Positions 1-18,206 are shown, counted from the first letter of the stretch. The stretch is DNA of 64,000 nt from Umbelopsis isabellina (GCA_016758905.1 JAEPQZ010000002.1:1054001-1118000); one strand, 5' to 3'. Notes: a model not told the origin generated them from the sequence alone. Program-made: numbers and translations.

Positions 1-59
1 GAAAAGGGAAGGCAAACCCGATTTTTACTAGTTCGTCTAGTTTGAACACTTTGTTGGAT

Positions 60-2935
60 ATGGAGAATACACCGGCAACAAGTGTGTCCGATGACTATGA
101 AACTATCAAGGTTGACTCTGACGTTGAAGATAAAAAAATGGAGGTTATAGAAGATGATGACAGTGAAGATTCCTTCAGAATAGAGGTTGTCGACGATGAT
201 TCTGATGATTCAGGGAGTGTCATCAGCCTGCAATCAGATTCTGATGCTGAAGAGGATGATACTCCGCTGTCAGTGCGGGCAAACAATACCAGAAGAAATA
301 CAGCGAACAATCGCATAAGAAGAACAAATGTGTCAGAATTAGAATCAGGTAGTTCTAATGATGAGTCTGGAACTCCCCTTGCTGGACGCTCCAGAGTGCA
401 GGTACAACGAACTTTGCAGCGTGCTCGTGCTCGGCGTGCACGAGCTGCAAGACGATCTGAGCCGCAAAAGTCTTGGGTAAGTTACTCACTAACAGTTGCT
501 CACAAAAGTCTAATTAGACGTTCATTTTCTCATTTTCTCATTGATTCATCTCTCTCCTGTATAAATTTTAGTTCGAGAGAGTAAACGACAAATTGATAGC
601 AGTTCATCCGGAATTAGAAAATGTTTGGGATGACCTTGACAACGCATTTCAAGCAGTTGCAACACCCGTTGAACAGCCTAAGGAACTTATGCTTCCGCTA
701 TTGCCTTTCCAAAAGGAAGGTGTCGGATGGATGCGACAGCAAGAATTGAGCCCAGATGTAAGTTCTACTCGCCATTTTATGCATTTTAATCAGTTTGAGA
801 GATTTCTAATCCTAGATATAACATCAGTTCAAAGGCGGTATATTGGCAGTGAGTAATTAATAGCTGCTGGTGGAAATAGTAATTCTGGCGAAACTAAACT
901 ATCGTTCTAGGATGAAATGGGTATGGGTAAAACTATACAGACTATTGCTATGCTACTTGAAGAACCCCGTAAAAAGCCTAATCTCGTTGTTGCTCCCACG
1001 GTATGATCATTCCAGCATCAATCTCACAAACTTCGTGCTCGAATGTTTATTAACAGCTCTTACTTCAGGTCGCTTTGGTTCAGTGGAAGAGAGAAATAGA
1101 AACACATACTAATTGTGCCTTGAAAGTCTTACTTTATCATGGTGCAAATCGTTCAACTGATATTGAGCATCTCAAGGAATATGATGTTGTTCTCTCCACT
1201 TATTCCATCTTAGAAATCGCTTTTAGAAGGCAGGAGTATGGTTTTAAAAGAGAAGGCAACTTGGTAAAAGAACGCTCTATCTTACACCGTATCCATTGGC
1301 ATCGAATCATCTTGGATGAAGCTCACAATATCAAGGATCGTTCCAATAACACTGCAAGATCAGTCTTTAACCTCGAATCAGAATACAAATGGTCCTTGAG
1401 TGGAACTCCGTTGCAAAACCGTGTTGGTGAATTATATTCACTGATCCGTTTCATGCAAGCCGATCCTTTCGGCTACTATTATTGCAAATCCTGCCCGTGC
1501 AAATCTTTGACTTGGAAATTCAGCGACAAAAGAACTTGCGATCACTGTGGCCACAAGCCAATGGACCATGTATGCTGGTGGAATAATGAGATCCTCAAAC
1601 CTATTCAACGTTATGGCACTAGGGGAACAGGCCTCATAGCTTTCAAGAAATTAAGAAAGCTTCTTGACAAAATGATGCTTAGACGCACAAAACTTGAACG
1701 TGCTGACGATTTGGGCTTGCCACCGAGAACTGTAGTTGTTCGTCGTGACTTGTTCAACGAAGAAGAAGAAGACATGTATCAATCGCTATATTCCGATTCA
1801 GCTAGAAAGTTCTCTACCTATGTGGAGCATGGCACAGTTCTCAATAACTACGCTAATATCTTCGAACTGCTAATGAAAATGCGTCAATGCTCTAATCATC
1901 CTGACTTGGTACTCAAGCGTGACAAGACTGGTGCTCAGCAACTCGTATGTGTAGTATGTAATGAGCCTCCGGAAGATGCCATCATGTCAAGCTGTCGACA
2001 TATATTCTGTCGCGAGGTAAGTTTACAACTAACAATTGTGAAATGGATTTAATTAGATACTAAATGGTTTATGTAATCAGTGCTGCGTTCAATATTTGGA
2101 GAGCTTCGTAGAAGAAGGAACTATGCAAATGAAAACTCCAAATTGTCCACGCTGTTTTGCTACCTTGACCGTTGACTTGTCGCAGCCAGCTATGGAAACT
2201 GACAACTCTGATGAGCCACGCTTGCACGCCAAGTATTCTAAAAACAGTATTGTCAATCGCATCAACATGGACAAATGGCGCAGTTCAACTAAGATAGAAG
2301 CCCTTGTTGAAGAGCTGACCAGTTTGCAAGCTGAAGATAGGTCTATCAAGAGCATTGTATTCTCACAGGTAAAAAATTTGGTCATACAACAAGTTCTACC
2401 AGCTATCATTATCGTTAATTTGCGTCGTCCTCAGTTTGTAAATTTCTTGGATCTTGTTCATTGGCGTCTCTCTCGTGCTGGATTCGAATGCGTTAAGCTG
2501 GACGGCACAATGAGTCCTCATCAGCGCGACGCAGCAATCAAACAGTAAGTAACCCATCTTCGTCATTAAATTGATATGGTTTATTAAATCGGAATGTTTC
2601 TGAATAGCTTTATGACCAACCCGAGTGTCACAGTGTTTCTCATCAGTCTGAAGGCTGGTGGTGTCGCATTGAATTTGACCGAAGCTAGTCGTGTGTTTAT
2701 TTGTGACCCATGGTGGAATCCTGCTGCTGAGCTACAGGCCATGGACCGCATTCATCGACTTGGTCAATACCGACCTATCAAGATCACACGGCTCATAATT
2801 GAAAATAGCATTGAAAGCAGAATCGTTCAACTACAAGAAAAGAAGACAGCACTAGTGGAAAGCACGATTGGCAAAGATGCTGATGCTCTGGCCAGACTTA
2901 GCGAAGAGGATTTACGCTTCCTGTTCGTTATGTAG
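60..2935 (+). CDS. RAD16: RAD16-type SNF2 helicase with internal RING finger (nucleotide excision repair)
   Basis: Model: join 60-476, 572-757, 828-848, 911-1000, 1069-2016, 2081-2368, 2435-2544, 2608-2935, giving 795 aa, close to yeast Rad16 (790 aa). The first in-frame ATG is at 60; the reading frame is open to the window edge, so an upstream start outside the window is possible. An acidic Ser/Asp/Glu-rich N-terminus is followed by SNF2 motifs: [12 protein letters not shown], then [12 protein letters not shown] (Walker A, assembled across two introns), ILDEAH (DEAH box) and [13 protein letters not shown]3HC4 RING ([12 protein letters not shown]...CRHIFC..CC...CPRC) sits between the two helicase lobes, as in Rad16/HLTF proteins; the last lobe shows [10 protein letters not shown] and DRIHRLGQ. 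Rad16 acts with Rad7 in global-genome repair of non-transcribed DNA and as a ubiquitin ligase component; that role is inferred from the family. A 21-base micro-exon (828-848) is needed to complete the Walker region. Confidence 0.9.
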
Positions 2936-4399
2936 ATCCGGTCCCTTAGTAAACGCCCACACCCTCCCGCATCCCCATATTGAGTTTCCACCTCGCAGTA
3001 TGTGCTTTGCTTGCTTTGCCAAAAGTATCATTGATGGACAAACAAAAAAGTCTAACGCATGTAATATACAATTAAGTAATAAACCGTACATATAGCATTT
3101 CGAAGTATAGCACTGATATAAAGCGCTTCATAACCATGCACCAAAACCAACTCTCTAATAAGTGCGAGATTTGTTTTCGTTTCGTCTCTGGCGTGATTTC
3201 ATGAACAATTGCATTTGTTTATATCAATGCCGATGCGGACTCTTTCACTAAACTTTAGTTGAGATTTACCCCTTTTCATATATTCATAAGCATGTTTCAT
3301 GGTGTTTGATTTCAGGCTGGCCCCAGCCAGTTCGATAAGCTCAAATATGACATAAATAGGTAGGGGCTTAGCTTATAATTGGCAAGATCATCTGCAGAAC
3401 AGATAATGGAAGAACTGCAAAACTTATCTTGCCTTCTGTGAACAAGGGGTGAGAGTACTCAAGATGATTGTCAAGTCAAGTGGTGTGCGACCTATTTTTG
3501 AGAAAGTGGACCTGACTATCATCAACACATTTGCTCGCCAAGGTTGGGGGGTTTCAAATTTTGACTTATCTCGTTTTCTCAGACTGAAAAGAAGATGCGT
3601 TGCTGCATAAGCGATTTTAAAGTGTTTACGCAAGGAAGCGTAACAAACGCCATTTTTACAAAGATTGAGCCAAACCTTCTGTCTTTGAGGTAACTTATCT
3701 TGCCCAATAAATTTGCCGGTTGGTTAAGATAGGATTCAGTACCAGTATGGTAAAGGGGAAACCTCGTGACCGCATGTCTTTGCCCATTTGCTCCACCCAC
3801 GCGGTTAGCTGACTTGCATAGACCCAAAATCCATTTAACGAGCTCCATTTTTATTTTTCTTACATCTTTTAGTCTTTCTCTTTTCCGATTGCATTGGGTT
3901 CATTTCAAAGCTTTTGGACTAGAGACCTCTTCCTAATACCAAAGTACTTGAAACTTCAAACTTGTCTTTTTCTGGACTTTATCAGCCGACGCAAATTTAT
4001 TGTAGTTGTCGACGTGGTTAGAGCTGTGGTGACCAAGTGGCAATGCATATTACACACTGGTTAAGAGGATAGCGCCACTTGTAAGTTTTTCACGAGCGAA
4101 AGTGTATAAAAAAAAGCCCCCGATAGATTACCAAGGCGTAACAAAAGAAATCTGGTTCTCAGCACGATTACAATTTGTTCCGACACGTCTCCTCGGACCC
4201 TGTTGATTCTCAATTGCGACAACGCTGAGATTTGAACATCTTCAAGCTTATCTCTTTATCACAGACACAAACCCACATCAAGCTTGGATCTCTTTTCCTT
4301 TTTTATTTTCTCCTTCATTTCAAATCATTCCATATTACTTGTTGGCTTGTCCAATCTACCCATTCATTTTCATTTCCACACACGCCATAACCAGCCATA
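2936..4399. other. Intergenic region between RAD16 and the 203-aa gene
   Basis: No convincing coding exon on either strand. The first part is the presumed 3' untranslated region of RAD16. From about 4100 on it becomes pyrimidine-rich and looks like promoter plus long leader for the gene that starts at 4400. Short minus-strand reading frames at 3424-3848 have no splice-consistent continuation and no recognisable motif. Confidence 0.5.
4105..4111 (+). promoter_or_regulatory. TATA box of the 203-aa gene
   Basis: TATAAAA followed by an A-run, about 290 bases before the ATG at 4400. The intervening stretch is rich in C/T and lacks strong secondary ORFs, fitting a long 5' leader. Assignment rests on position and motif only. 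Confidence 0.4.
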
Positions 4400-5011
4400 A
4401 TGAACTTTCAATTCCATGATAATCAAGGTTCACCAAGCCATTTGCATTATCTGGTGGCCAATATTTCACTAAACAAACTGTATTCGACTGAGTCACCACC
4501 ATGTTTACGGCAACATGTTTTAATACGCAACCTTTTGATGCGACGATCGTTTGATATGATCCTCAACCCTGCACCTCCTCCGACATCGCCCAAAACGGCT
4601 ACTAACACGGATGAAGACGATTGGCTCGAAAAATGCTTTGACGACCTGGCAGACACTGATGAAGATTACGAGGACGACGACTCTATTATGAGTGACCCAC
4701 ATTGGCGGCCAGATGATCAGCAATTGGTTCCTCATGGAACGGCGACAGATAATAATAGATGGCTTCAAACGAATCACCTACATGAGGAAAAGCGCCTAGA
4801 CAATGCTGTTGTTCCACCGCAATTACCGCAGCAAATCGTTTTTGTCATCCCTTACAGCAGAATGCGTGATAATGGCAAGGAGGTGGTTGAGAGAGTGAAA
4901 TTGCCTGAAGATCTCAACTCTCGTGGCACAGATGTTTCCAAAGAAATTACTCAAGTCAGCGCTCCAGTTGCTTTAATTGAATGGAATGAAGGCACCTGGG
5001 CAATATGCTGA
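4400..5011 (+). CDS. Acidic hypothetical protein, 203 aa
   Basis: Single-exon reading frame with an ATG in a good context (ccataATGaac) after a CT-rich leader. I do not recognise the family. Visible features: a Pro-rich stretch (PAPPPTSPKT, around residues 56-65), followed by a strongly acidic segment around residues 70-98 (DEDDWLEKCFDDLADTDEDYEDDD), then a Gln/Pro patch and a short hydrophobic strand (PQQIVFVIPY). No signal peptide or membrane helix. The acidic middle could be a transactivation or protein-binding segment, but that is only composition. It is convergent with SMC3, whose stop lies about 310 bases downstream. It is judged real because of the TATA box, leader and length; the function is unknown. 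Confidence 0.6.
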   Translation: MNFQFHDNQGSPSHLHYLVANISLNKLYSTESPPCLRQHVLIRNLLMRRSFDMILNPAPPPTSPKTATNTDEDDWLEKCFDDLADTDEDYEDDDSIMSDPHWRPDDQQLVPHGTATDNNRWLQTNHLHEEKRLDNAVVPPQLPQQIVFVIPYSRMRDNGKEVVERVKLPEDLNSRGTDVSKEITQVSAPVALIEWNEGTWAIC

Positions 5012-5323
5012 ACAGTCACCTCAAACGTCTCCCAAAAAACACAAAAAACCTCCCATTTATAACCCTCATTCAACTCCAAGCTTTGTGTAAATATATATAG
5101 TTCACTCACACACAATCCCTCCAGCAATATGGCCATTGGCGCTTACTTCCATAATGCTCATTTGAGTTTTTGCCTACTAAACAGCCCAAAAAAAAAGAAA
5201 TACATGCATCACACCTAAAATTACTTCTGTAGTATTGAATTAACCAATGTATATTCCTATATGTATTCGGACTCATATTTGAAATAAAAATCACATATTT
5301 TTACTATGACCTGTACTCAACAG
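5012..5323. other. Convergent 3' region between the 203-aa gene and SMC3
   Basis: AT-rich spacer holding the presumed polyadenylation regions of the two convergent genes (for example an AATAAA at 5283-5288 on the plus strand). No further gene seen. Confidence 0.5.
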
Positions 5324-9913
<4,590 letters not shown>

Positions 9914-10018
9914 TTGGAGACAAGAATTCTGTTTTTCTAAGGCAATAGAAAGCAGACGCGCTCAACGCGTTTTTTAAAAAATTAAGTAACTTTCTGGCAC
10001 GCGATAACGTGACTGGCT

Positions 10019-11456
10019 TTATTTCTGATGCGATTGTGGAGGGTCAAAAAAATCATTCTGTACAATATATCGAACACACTGCAGTAGTATATTCTTTTCG
10101 GCCTTAATGTCTCTTTCAAGGAGCTGTAAATCCATACTCTATCAGTTTCGATGAAGCTGTTTGGTCATATCATCAATCCCATTGAACTCACCTTCTCCAA
10201 TAACCCTGACCGTGTACGAAACATCTCGACCCGCTGCTGCGGTTGAGGTGGTTTTCGTGCAGGCTTCGGCCGTTTCTCATGTAAGAATACACAAGAATCT
10301 CCCCTACTACAATTGCCTCTTTGGAAATATCTACATATGCGGGTGCTTTTCTTCTTTTTTGGGGTATCTTCTTGTGGTAGTGTAATCGTTCCAACACTCT
10401 TAGGATCTTTTGAGGATATGGCATCTCGTTCATGATCCATAACCTCGTCATCACTGTTCTGATTATCTGAATCAGACCCATAACCAACCAAGCCTGATAG
10501 AGGATGTTGAGGTGCAGTTGCTGACTTATCAGTCGGGGTATTTGCATCAACCATATTATGCGGTTGATTACTGTTCTCCGGTTTAGCAGGACCATCTTGC
10601 TTTGACTTCTTTCCATTTCCATCCATCACTTGACCCCCCTTTCGTTTGTTACCCTGTCCTGAAGGCATTATGCCTGCAGCACGTTTCTCTTCTTCCTCTT
10701 TTTGCTGTAACGGAACGCTCAGTGGAGATAACAACATTGCCACTCTAAATAGAAAACCATACCTTTCTCTCCACATTTCTCTGTGACGGCCAATTCTTCT
10801 TGCGCTCCTCTATCCACTTTTTTATATCTTCTGCTGTATGCAACTTGGGCGCGTCTGGTGGTACTACGCCATCAGGTCGTGTTGGCCTACGTTATAAATG
10901 TAGAATAAGTATTTAAATCCATAGTAGTGTAGTCACAGACAGCCATGTTATATGGCGAAGCTTACTTCTTATTAGGATCCGTGAAGCCGTGCACGAGCTC
11001 GGCGTGAATTTTCAATGCATTTTTGGAAGCCGAGAAGTCGCATTGCGTGCACTTAACATGTGTTTTTACATGCATTTGATACTGATTTTCTTTGTGAAAT
11101 GACTTTTCGCATGCTTCACAATAAAAGCTTGGTGCACGATATGTTTGCTGTGATTCGTATTGATGGGACGAAGCAATATCGTTATAATCCAGCATTGTTC
11201 TATCAGTTTTGGGTTGTTGAGTATTCAAGACTGAGGACAGAGAAGCTGCCGCCGCCGCTGCCAAGTAGTTGCTTTGTTGTGCCTGCTGTTGCAAGTGCGC
11301 TATGGCACTGGGAAGTTGTGCTGGTCTTTTTGGTCTAGCACCATTCGTGTTAGAACCATAATGTAGAGCTGAGCCGGAAGAGCCAGGAGGTGGTGGTGCT
11401 CCATACGTAGGTGGTAACCACGCATTATATGCATTGCTACTTTGGTTGGGATTCAT
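10019..11456 (-). CDS. NUFIP1: NUFIP1-like zinc-finger protein (box C/D snoRNP assembly)
   Basis: Model: complement join 10019-10123, 10192-10704, 10763-10886, 10966-11456, 410 aa. The N-terminal part is low complexity (Pro/Gly/Gln/Ala), followed by a C2H2 finger (FYCEACEKSFHKENQYQMH) and a second Cys2-type element (CTQCDFSASKNALKIH). The family core spans exons 1-2: KPTRPDGVVPPDAPKLHTAE followed by DIKKWIEERKKNWPS, the NUFIP domain that binds SNU13/15.5K. A CCCH finger (RICRYFQRGNCSRGDSC, then H) lies near residue 340, and the last exon carries LLERDIKAEKNILLQCVRY, matching the conserved NUFIP C-terminus. NUFIP1/Rsa1 is a platform for snoRNP assembly with R2TP and HSP90 in the nucleus; this is family knowledge. 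The C-terminal exon is short (105 bases) and would be missed without the homology. Confidence 0.85.
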
Positions 11457-11627
11457 TAAGGGTAAACGTTGTTAAAAACGCTGGTTAATTGAGCAGCAAA
11501 AAAAAAAAAGTAGTAGGCGCACAAGCTCAAAATGCAGCACTATAACAGTCACAATCCAAAATGTGGTAGTAAAATACTGAATATATGATTTTTGTTGCTT
11601 TTATTGATCTACGACGCAAAAAAAGAT

Positions 11628-13240
11628 TTATTTCTTGCTGGCAGCAGTTTCCTTGAATTGAATTTCGTCTCGTGAGCCCCAGGTCGCCAACCAAGCTCCA
11701 CTGAAAACAAGGAATCCAACAATCATGCTGCCGACGGCGGTGTAATAAGGATACGCGGCTGACAAGAAACGAGGATACTCGTCGTGTCGGAATGGCCGGA
11801 TAGCAACAACATCTTCCACAGTGAGATAAGTAAGACCGGGTCGCTTATAATTGATCTTGAAAGTGAAAACGCCATAAACATCGGGAAGAGTGGTATGGAC
11901 CTTGTAACGTGCAAAGTGATGCTCAGGAGCTACATGGGCTTCGTGCAGGGCAGTGCGGATGTATGGGTCCAGCATGATGATTTCCAATTGAATATCTGAA
12001 GCATGGTATGGAGCCCATGAATCTCCATTATATTCTGAGATTTCGACAGTATATGTCTTAAAAAATCATTAGTACAGTTATAAGCAAAAAGAAATATTGC
12101 AGTGGAGAGCACTTACAATGTTATCCTTGATACGGTAAGATTCTGATACATGAGTCTCGCCATCCTTGTGATGACGATGGTCATGAACCTTGAGTACGCT
12201 CTTTTCTTGGAATGTCCATCGACTCAGTTCCTTAACAAACTCCTCATTTCCTGACTTGACTGGAGCCTCGAGGAAGCTATATTATAAATGATTTAGTACA
12301 CATTGCACAATATAATAGCCATATGACTTGAAAAAATTAGTTAACTTACGAGTCAGAAAACATATCCAAAGAACCAGCGATAGTTACTCTGGCATTGTTA
12401 CGTGCTTGCATGGCAGAAACGAGTTCCACGACTCGATCATCTTCTTTACTATCACCAACCTCACCAGTATATGCTCCATTTTCTGCTACAAGTACTCTGC
12501 TGACCAACGGGATCTTTCCGACTCGGTGACCAATACCTCGGAACAAGATGGGAGTATCTATTTCATCGACAATGCTTTTGGGGGAGACAATACTCTTTGT
12601 GGAGATGGTATCATGCGCGCCGTTATCCAGCTTAGATATAAAATGCTCATCATCAAAGACGCGATGATTTCGGCTATCTAGTTCAACGTCGAACTCCCGC
12701 ACGAAATCGCGCATTTGCTCGCCAGTGTTAGAAGTCAGGCCAACCAAAATATTACCTCCCATCTCGACAAACTTGACCATGGCCTGGTTGGAGAAATGAG
12801 ATTCTTTGGGAACTATACATACACGATTAGAAATTACAATAAAGGCGAAATCCTCGGCTACGAGCCATATGACCGCTCCTAAAGCAGACTATATATATTT
12901 ACCTTTGGTTTCTGGTGCAAAGTGAATAATGTGATCATAGTGTTTCCTTCCCATAACTAACAGAGCGTCGGTTTGGTTTTGTGGGGTGCTGAAAGTGAGA
13001 TCATAGTCACGATCTATTCATATAAATCAGTAAGCATAAGCGTTCAGAATCAATATTGGCATCTGCATCCACGATGTGTGTACCTTGGAGAGTACTCCAC
13101 AATTTATTGTAGGAGCCAGCACTTTCAACGTTGTCAAGTAGAACTAGAACACGATCTCCCGTAAGAGATTTAGCATCTGTTACAGTGACCGAAAGAAGGA
13201 CAGCAGCTGCTGAAGCGAGAATTGAAATGATCTGTCGCAT
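11628..13240 (-). CDS. WBP1: Oligosaccharyltransferase 48 kDa subunit (OST48/WBP1)
   Basis: Model: complement join 11628-12056, 12117-12276, 12350-12812, 12903-13013, 13084-13240, 439 aa, near the usual 430-460. A signal peptide opens the protein (hydrophobic residues 4-20, then VTDAKS), followed by DRVLVLLDN. The middle contains VEMGGNILVGL and PILFRGIGHRVG, and the C-terminus has the family hallmark LPDVYGVFTFKINYKRPGLT, then AYPYYTAVGSM and one transmembrane helix (MIVGFLVFSGAWLATW) with a short Lys-rich tail ending in KK, a possible ER retrieval signal. The protein is a non-catalytic subunit of the ER membrane complex that transfers the dolichol-linked glycan to Asn residues. It is tandem with NUFIP1, with about 170 bases between. 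Confidence 0.93.
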
Positions 13241-13482
13241 GATGGTTCAACTACACGTCGCTCTTAGTCTGACCAGTGTACTATTTCATTCAATCTTTCT
13301 CCGCTGAGTTTATTGGCTCGGCCAATCAAGTGCACATACGCTGTCACTTCTACAGCCAGTTGAAATTGGCCCAAACGGGAAGAATTACAACGTTACTCAA
13401 GTACACACGCATATTTAGGAGTATATGTCTAATAACAGACTCTAGTTGCAGAATATATTCATAATGGTATTGATAGAGCTGT
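13241..13482. other. Spacer upstream of OST48
   Basis: Short AT-rich spacer between the OST48 start and the (uncertain) 3' end of the F-box gene. If the F-box gene stops at 13648 the spacer extends to 13647. No other gene seen. Confidence 0.4.
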
Positions 13483-13647
13483 TCAGGTACAAATTGCTTG
13501 TTCAAACTCTTCCATACTACACCGGTTATAGACTATAATCTGCAGAAGGTCCCGCCAATGTAAGGCTAATTGATCATTGCTTACAATGATTACTATAGAC
13601 AACAAAAAAGAAGTTTTATCGCCAATGAGTTTTTGTTAAATTAAACA

Positions 13648-14912
13648 CTAATTCAAAGACACGAACTCACATTCTGCCGGGATCATCCGGTCACCAGTAA
13701 ATCCTTGATAGGCGACATGACCAAGAGCCTCGTAAGCCTCGGCAGAATCAAATTCTTGTTCAGTACATATCCGTAAAGAGTATCTAGTATCTGGAACCAT
13801 CCATGATATCTCACTTCGAGGAATGTTCATATCTCCTGTAACCTTGTAACAGGTCAATGAGTGATTTTCATGATCATGTCTATATTCCGATCAACAAACA
13901 TTGAAGCAGTTTATTAGACAACGACAAATTCACAATCGAGAAGATGTGATTACACATACCTAACAATCAAATATTCAAGCCCATGAGAGCCGTAGTAGCA
14001 TTTGAACAAACCCTCTGGAAATTGTTTGCTGGCTCGCTGTTTAATGTCAAGTGGTAATTGTTTGCGAATTGATGTGTTGAAGTCTGCCAGTTGCACAGGA
14101 TCATGCATCCGAGATATGAATGGATTCAACTTGACAAAGCGAGGTGCATTATCGAGACGAGCATTAGCGTTGCTCATCCAGCTGAAAAGCCTCGTTGTCG
14201 AGTAATGAATGTTCGTATGAGTTACTTTTGGGTGTGCAGTGGGAGATCGGGAAGCGATCTGATTGAAGACAAATGTAAAAGCTTTTTGAGTACACTTGGG
14301 CCCTGTCGGCTTTGGCTCATCCGTTCCATTAAGCGGGGTGGTTTTTGTCACAGAAGATCTTCGAACTGATTGCCACAAATAAGGACATGAATCATGCTCT
14401 TCAAAAGCACACGATACAACATCAATGTCGTCTTGATGAAAAGTATTGTGTGGTATACTAATATGTGTATTTCCACCTTTCAAATCAATGCGAAAGAGTT
14501 CATGGCCTTTCAAATCGATCCTCGGGTTAACGATGACCACTCCAGGATCAAATGACCAAGTATTGACTGGTTCAGGCTGATGCTCCTGTGCTTGAATGAG
14601 TGATCCACGTATTGATGCAGACTTCCTATCTAAAGTGACTAATAACAGGCCACCGTAAAATGTATAATCGGACTGCCATACGCCCAATAGCCAAGCATAC
14701 TTTGCTAGCAGCTTTTGATATATAGTTTTGTAAGATAGTTCATTCACTTTTATCCCAAATGGAGAACAAAGTCGTTTCCACAAAAGTTCCGAAGAACATA
14801 TATCTGCTAAGTGCTTATTACAAGATGAAACAGCAGATATTGAAGCGTCATCCAAGTACAAACATATTATGAGCAGTATTTCTGTGGGCAAGTGAGTCAA
14901 TGCAAGAGGCAT
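13648..14912 (-). CDS. FBXO31-like F-box protein
   Basis: Base model: complement join 13648-13879, 13960-14912, 394 aa. The ATG at 14912 (MPLALTHLPTEILLIICLYL) begins directly at the F-box (residues 5-45; ELLWKRLC at its end). The rest resembles human FBXO31: LLGVWQSDYTFYGGLLLV matches its LLGIWQPDIGPYGGLLNV, and FPEGLFKCYYGSHGLEYL matches GLFKGTYGSHGLEIV, followed by VTGDMNIPRSEI (TGDPNIPAG in human). Such proteins are substrate receptors of SCF ubiquitin ligases. The 3' end is uncertain. A strong donor (gtgagt) just after 13671 could splice to 13565, adding an exon 13483-13565 (LHWRDLLQIIVYNRC...) that looks like the human C-terminal strand region; that model is 414 aa and also closes in frame. 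Confidence 0.75.
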
Positions 14913-16829
14913 AGAAGAGAAAAAGATATTGCCGGCAATCAGCAAGTAACTGGGCCACTAGAATTTTCCCGAGCATAATATATAGTAGTGAACCAATTTA
15001 TTCTTGGCTATAATTAAATTTTTCATTGCTAGGACGTGATGCAGCATGATGCTTATAGGTTCTGGATGACAAAATCTGACCGTTCTACTGACAATGTTAT
15101 TATAGGGGATAAAATCTATATAGCACATGGCTATCATGGATATGTACCTGCTGCTGAGAGAGCCACCTGTCGGTCATACAAGCACGTGATAAACGCGGTC
15201 AAAAGCGCTACTCAAGCTCGCTGAGAGATTGAATGTATGCTTTCAGTATCTTGAATATCCACCAGTGAATCTGAGATAAAACGGATTATGTATATCATGA
15301 GTAGAAAGTAGAAGGTTACGCTATCTGAAGAAATAATAAAAGGGCCATTCTTTTATGTTGAAAATATGCTAGCACATGTAAGGCGAAAATAGGATTTGAT
15401 TACATTTTGTTACCATTACCAAAGTATGGTCAAAAATTTAAAGGTATCATAGCCACACATATGAAGCGATACCTTGAAAAACATGGCACTAGTGAGTGCT
15501 AAACTAGACGAATTGACAGATTTCGTAAATCATAAAACAGAAATGCAGGGCTCTGGGCTTAATGTTAAAATTGGTGACTTGCAATTCAATGAATATCAAA
15601 CAAAGAGTAGCAAATAGCAAAAGGAGCCTAACAAGAGCTAAGCGAGGATTTATATAGGTGAGTTGGGAAGCCTTTATCATACTCCTGTCCACCAAATTTG
15701 TGACATTTTAAGAAGAAAATATCAGAGGTATATGATTCATGGAGATGAATGGTGTGGACGAGATTACAAGTGTGATTTTGCTCTTACAGTACTCAACGTA
15801 GACAACTGTAAATACGTGTACTCATTCCATAACTATACTACTTTTAAAAAACTGTAGTCTAAAGAAATTTTCTCAAGAACATATCATGCTGCCCATGTCG
15901 AGTGACATTATGATATTATGAATGATAGGAAGATGTGCGTTTCTGGAACAAAAGTAGCATGATGAATCCAGTTCTTCCCTAGGCATATGTCCATCCATTT
16001 CACGACCGCCTGCTTGAAGCTGAAAAATTGCGTCTTTACCGAAATAAAATATAGAAAAATTTGGTGATTTCATTGGCAAAAAGATTACCACTTCACCTTA
16101 GTGGAGAAACTAAACAATGATAAAAAAAAAGAAAAGAAGTAACGCAATTCCGAGCCTTTATATATGTTGTCTATAGTGAATAGTAAGTGCTGTACCATGA
16201 AATAACATTGCATATGACCAAAGAAATAATGTTGCACTAGATAGACACTTGAGCCCAGATCAGAATGTCGGAAAGCACTTCTCAAGCTTAAATCAGAGTT
16301 CTCAAGCTTAAATCAGAGTTCTCAAGACTTTTAACACGGCATGCTATTCACTGTCATTTTCAATTGAAATGCATATTCTCCACACTGTCATGAGCAACTA
16401 CAAGGTAAAATCAAAAATATGTGAACTGAACGCAACTGTATATCATTTTATTGTTTTAAGTATGACTACTGTGCTTCCAAGAATTTTAATCCCGTTTCCG
16501 CAACAGATGTTCTAATAAATCGACTCACATGAAGAAGCAACAGCAATCATGTTTATATTTAATAAACATGTGCACTGCCGGCGAAAGACGGACCAAATTC
16601 AAAGACCTGTCAAACTTGGTTTGATCGTGAGAATCATTGAACCAAACTCCTTCCGCACCATCAGTGTAACCCAAATAATGATTCCAAAGAACTATAGTGA
16701 ACATATATTTTCAAATTTTATTCCAAACAATGTATGTCTCAAAGTTTTGTGCTTGGGGATGGAGCGACTATAAGTATGTACATAAGGAGGTTCTCCATCC
16801 TTTATATCAAGTGTATCGGTATGATGCAT
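14913..16829. other. Intergenic region between F-box gene and GAPDH
   Basis: About 1.9 kb, AT-rich, with only short reading frames (for example 15036-15224 plus) lacking motifs or splice-consistent continuation. It carries the presumed F-box promoter on the left and the GAPDH 3' region on the right. A perfect 20-base tandem repeat lies at 16279-16318. Confidence 0.5.
16279..16327. repeat. 20-base tandem repeat, two full copies plus a partial third
   Basis: The unit TTCTCAAGCTTAAATCAGAG occurs at 16279-16298 and again at 16299-16318, followed by a partial copy TTCTCAAG. Identical copies suggest a recent slippage or duplication. No gene overlaps it. Confidence 0.9.
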
Positions 16830-18128
<1,299 letters not shown>

Positions 18129-18206
18129 GTTTGTTAATAGAGATTTCTTGTAAAGTAGAAAAAGTAAAGAACGAAGGAACTGGGAGGCGTGCAAGGGTGC
18201 GTCTGG

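Noticed and set aside
15036-15224. 62-codon plus-strand ORF
   Set aside because: No promoter, splice or motif support.
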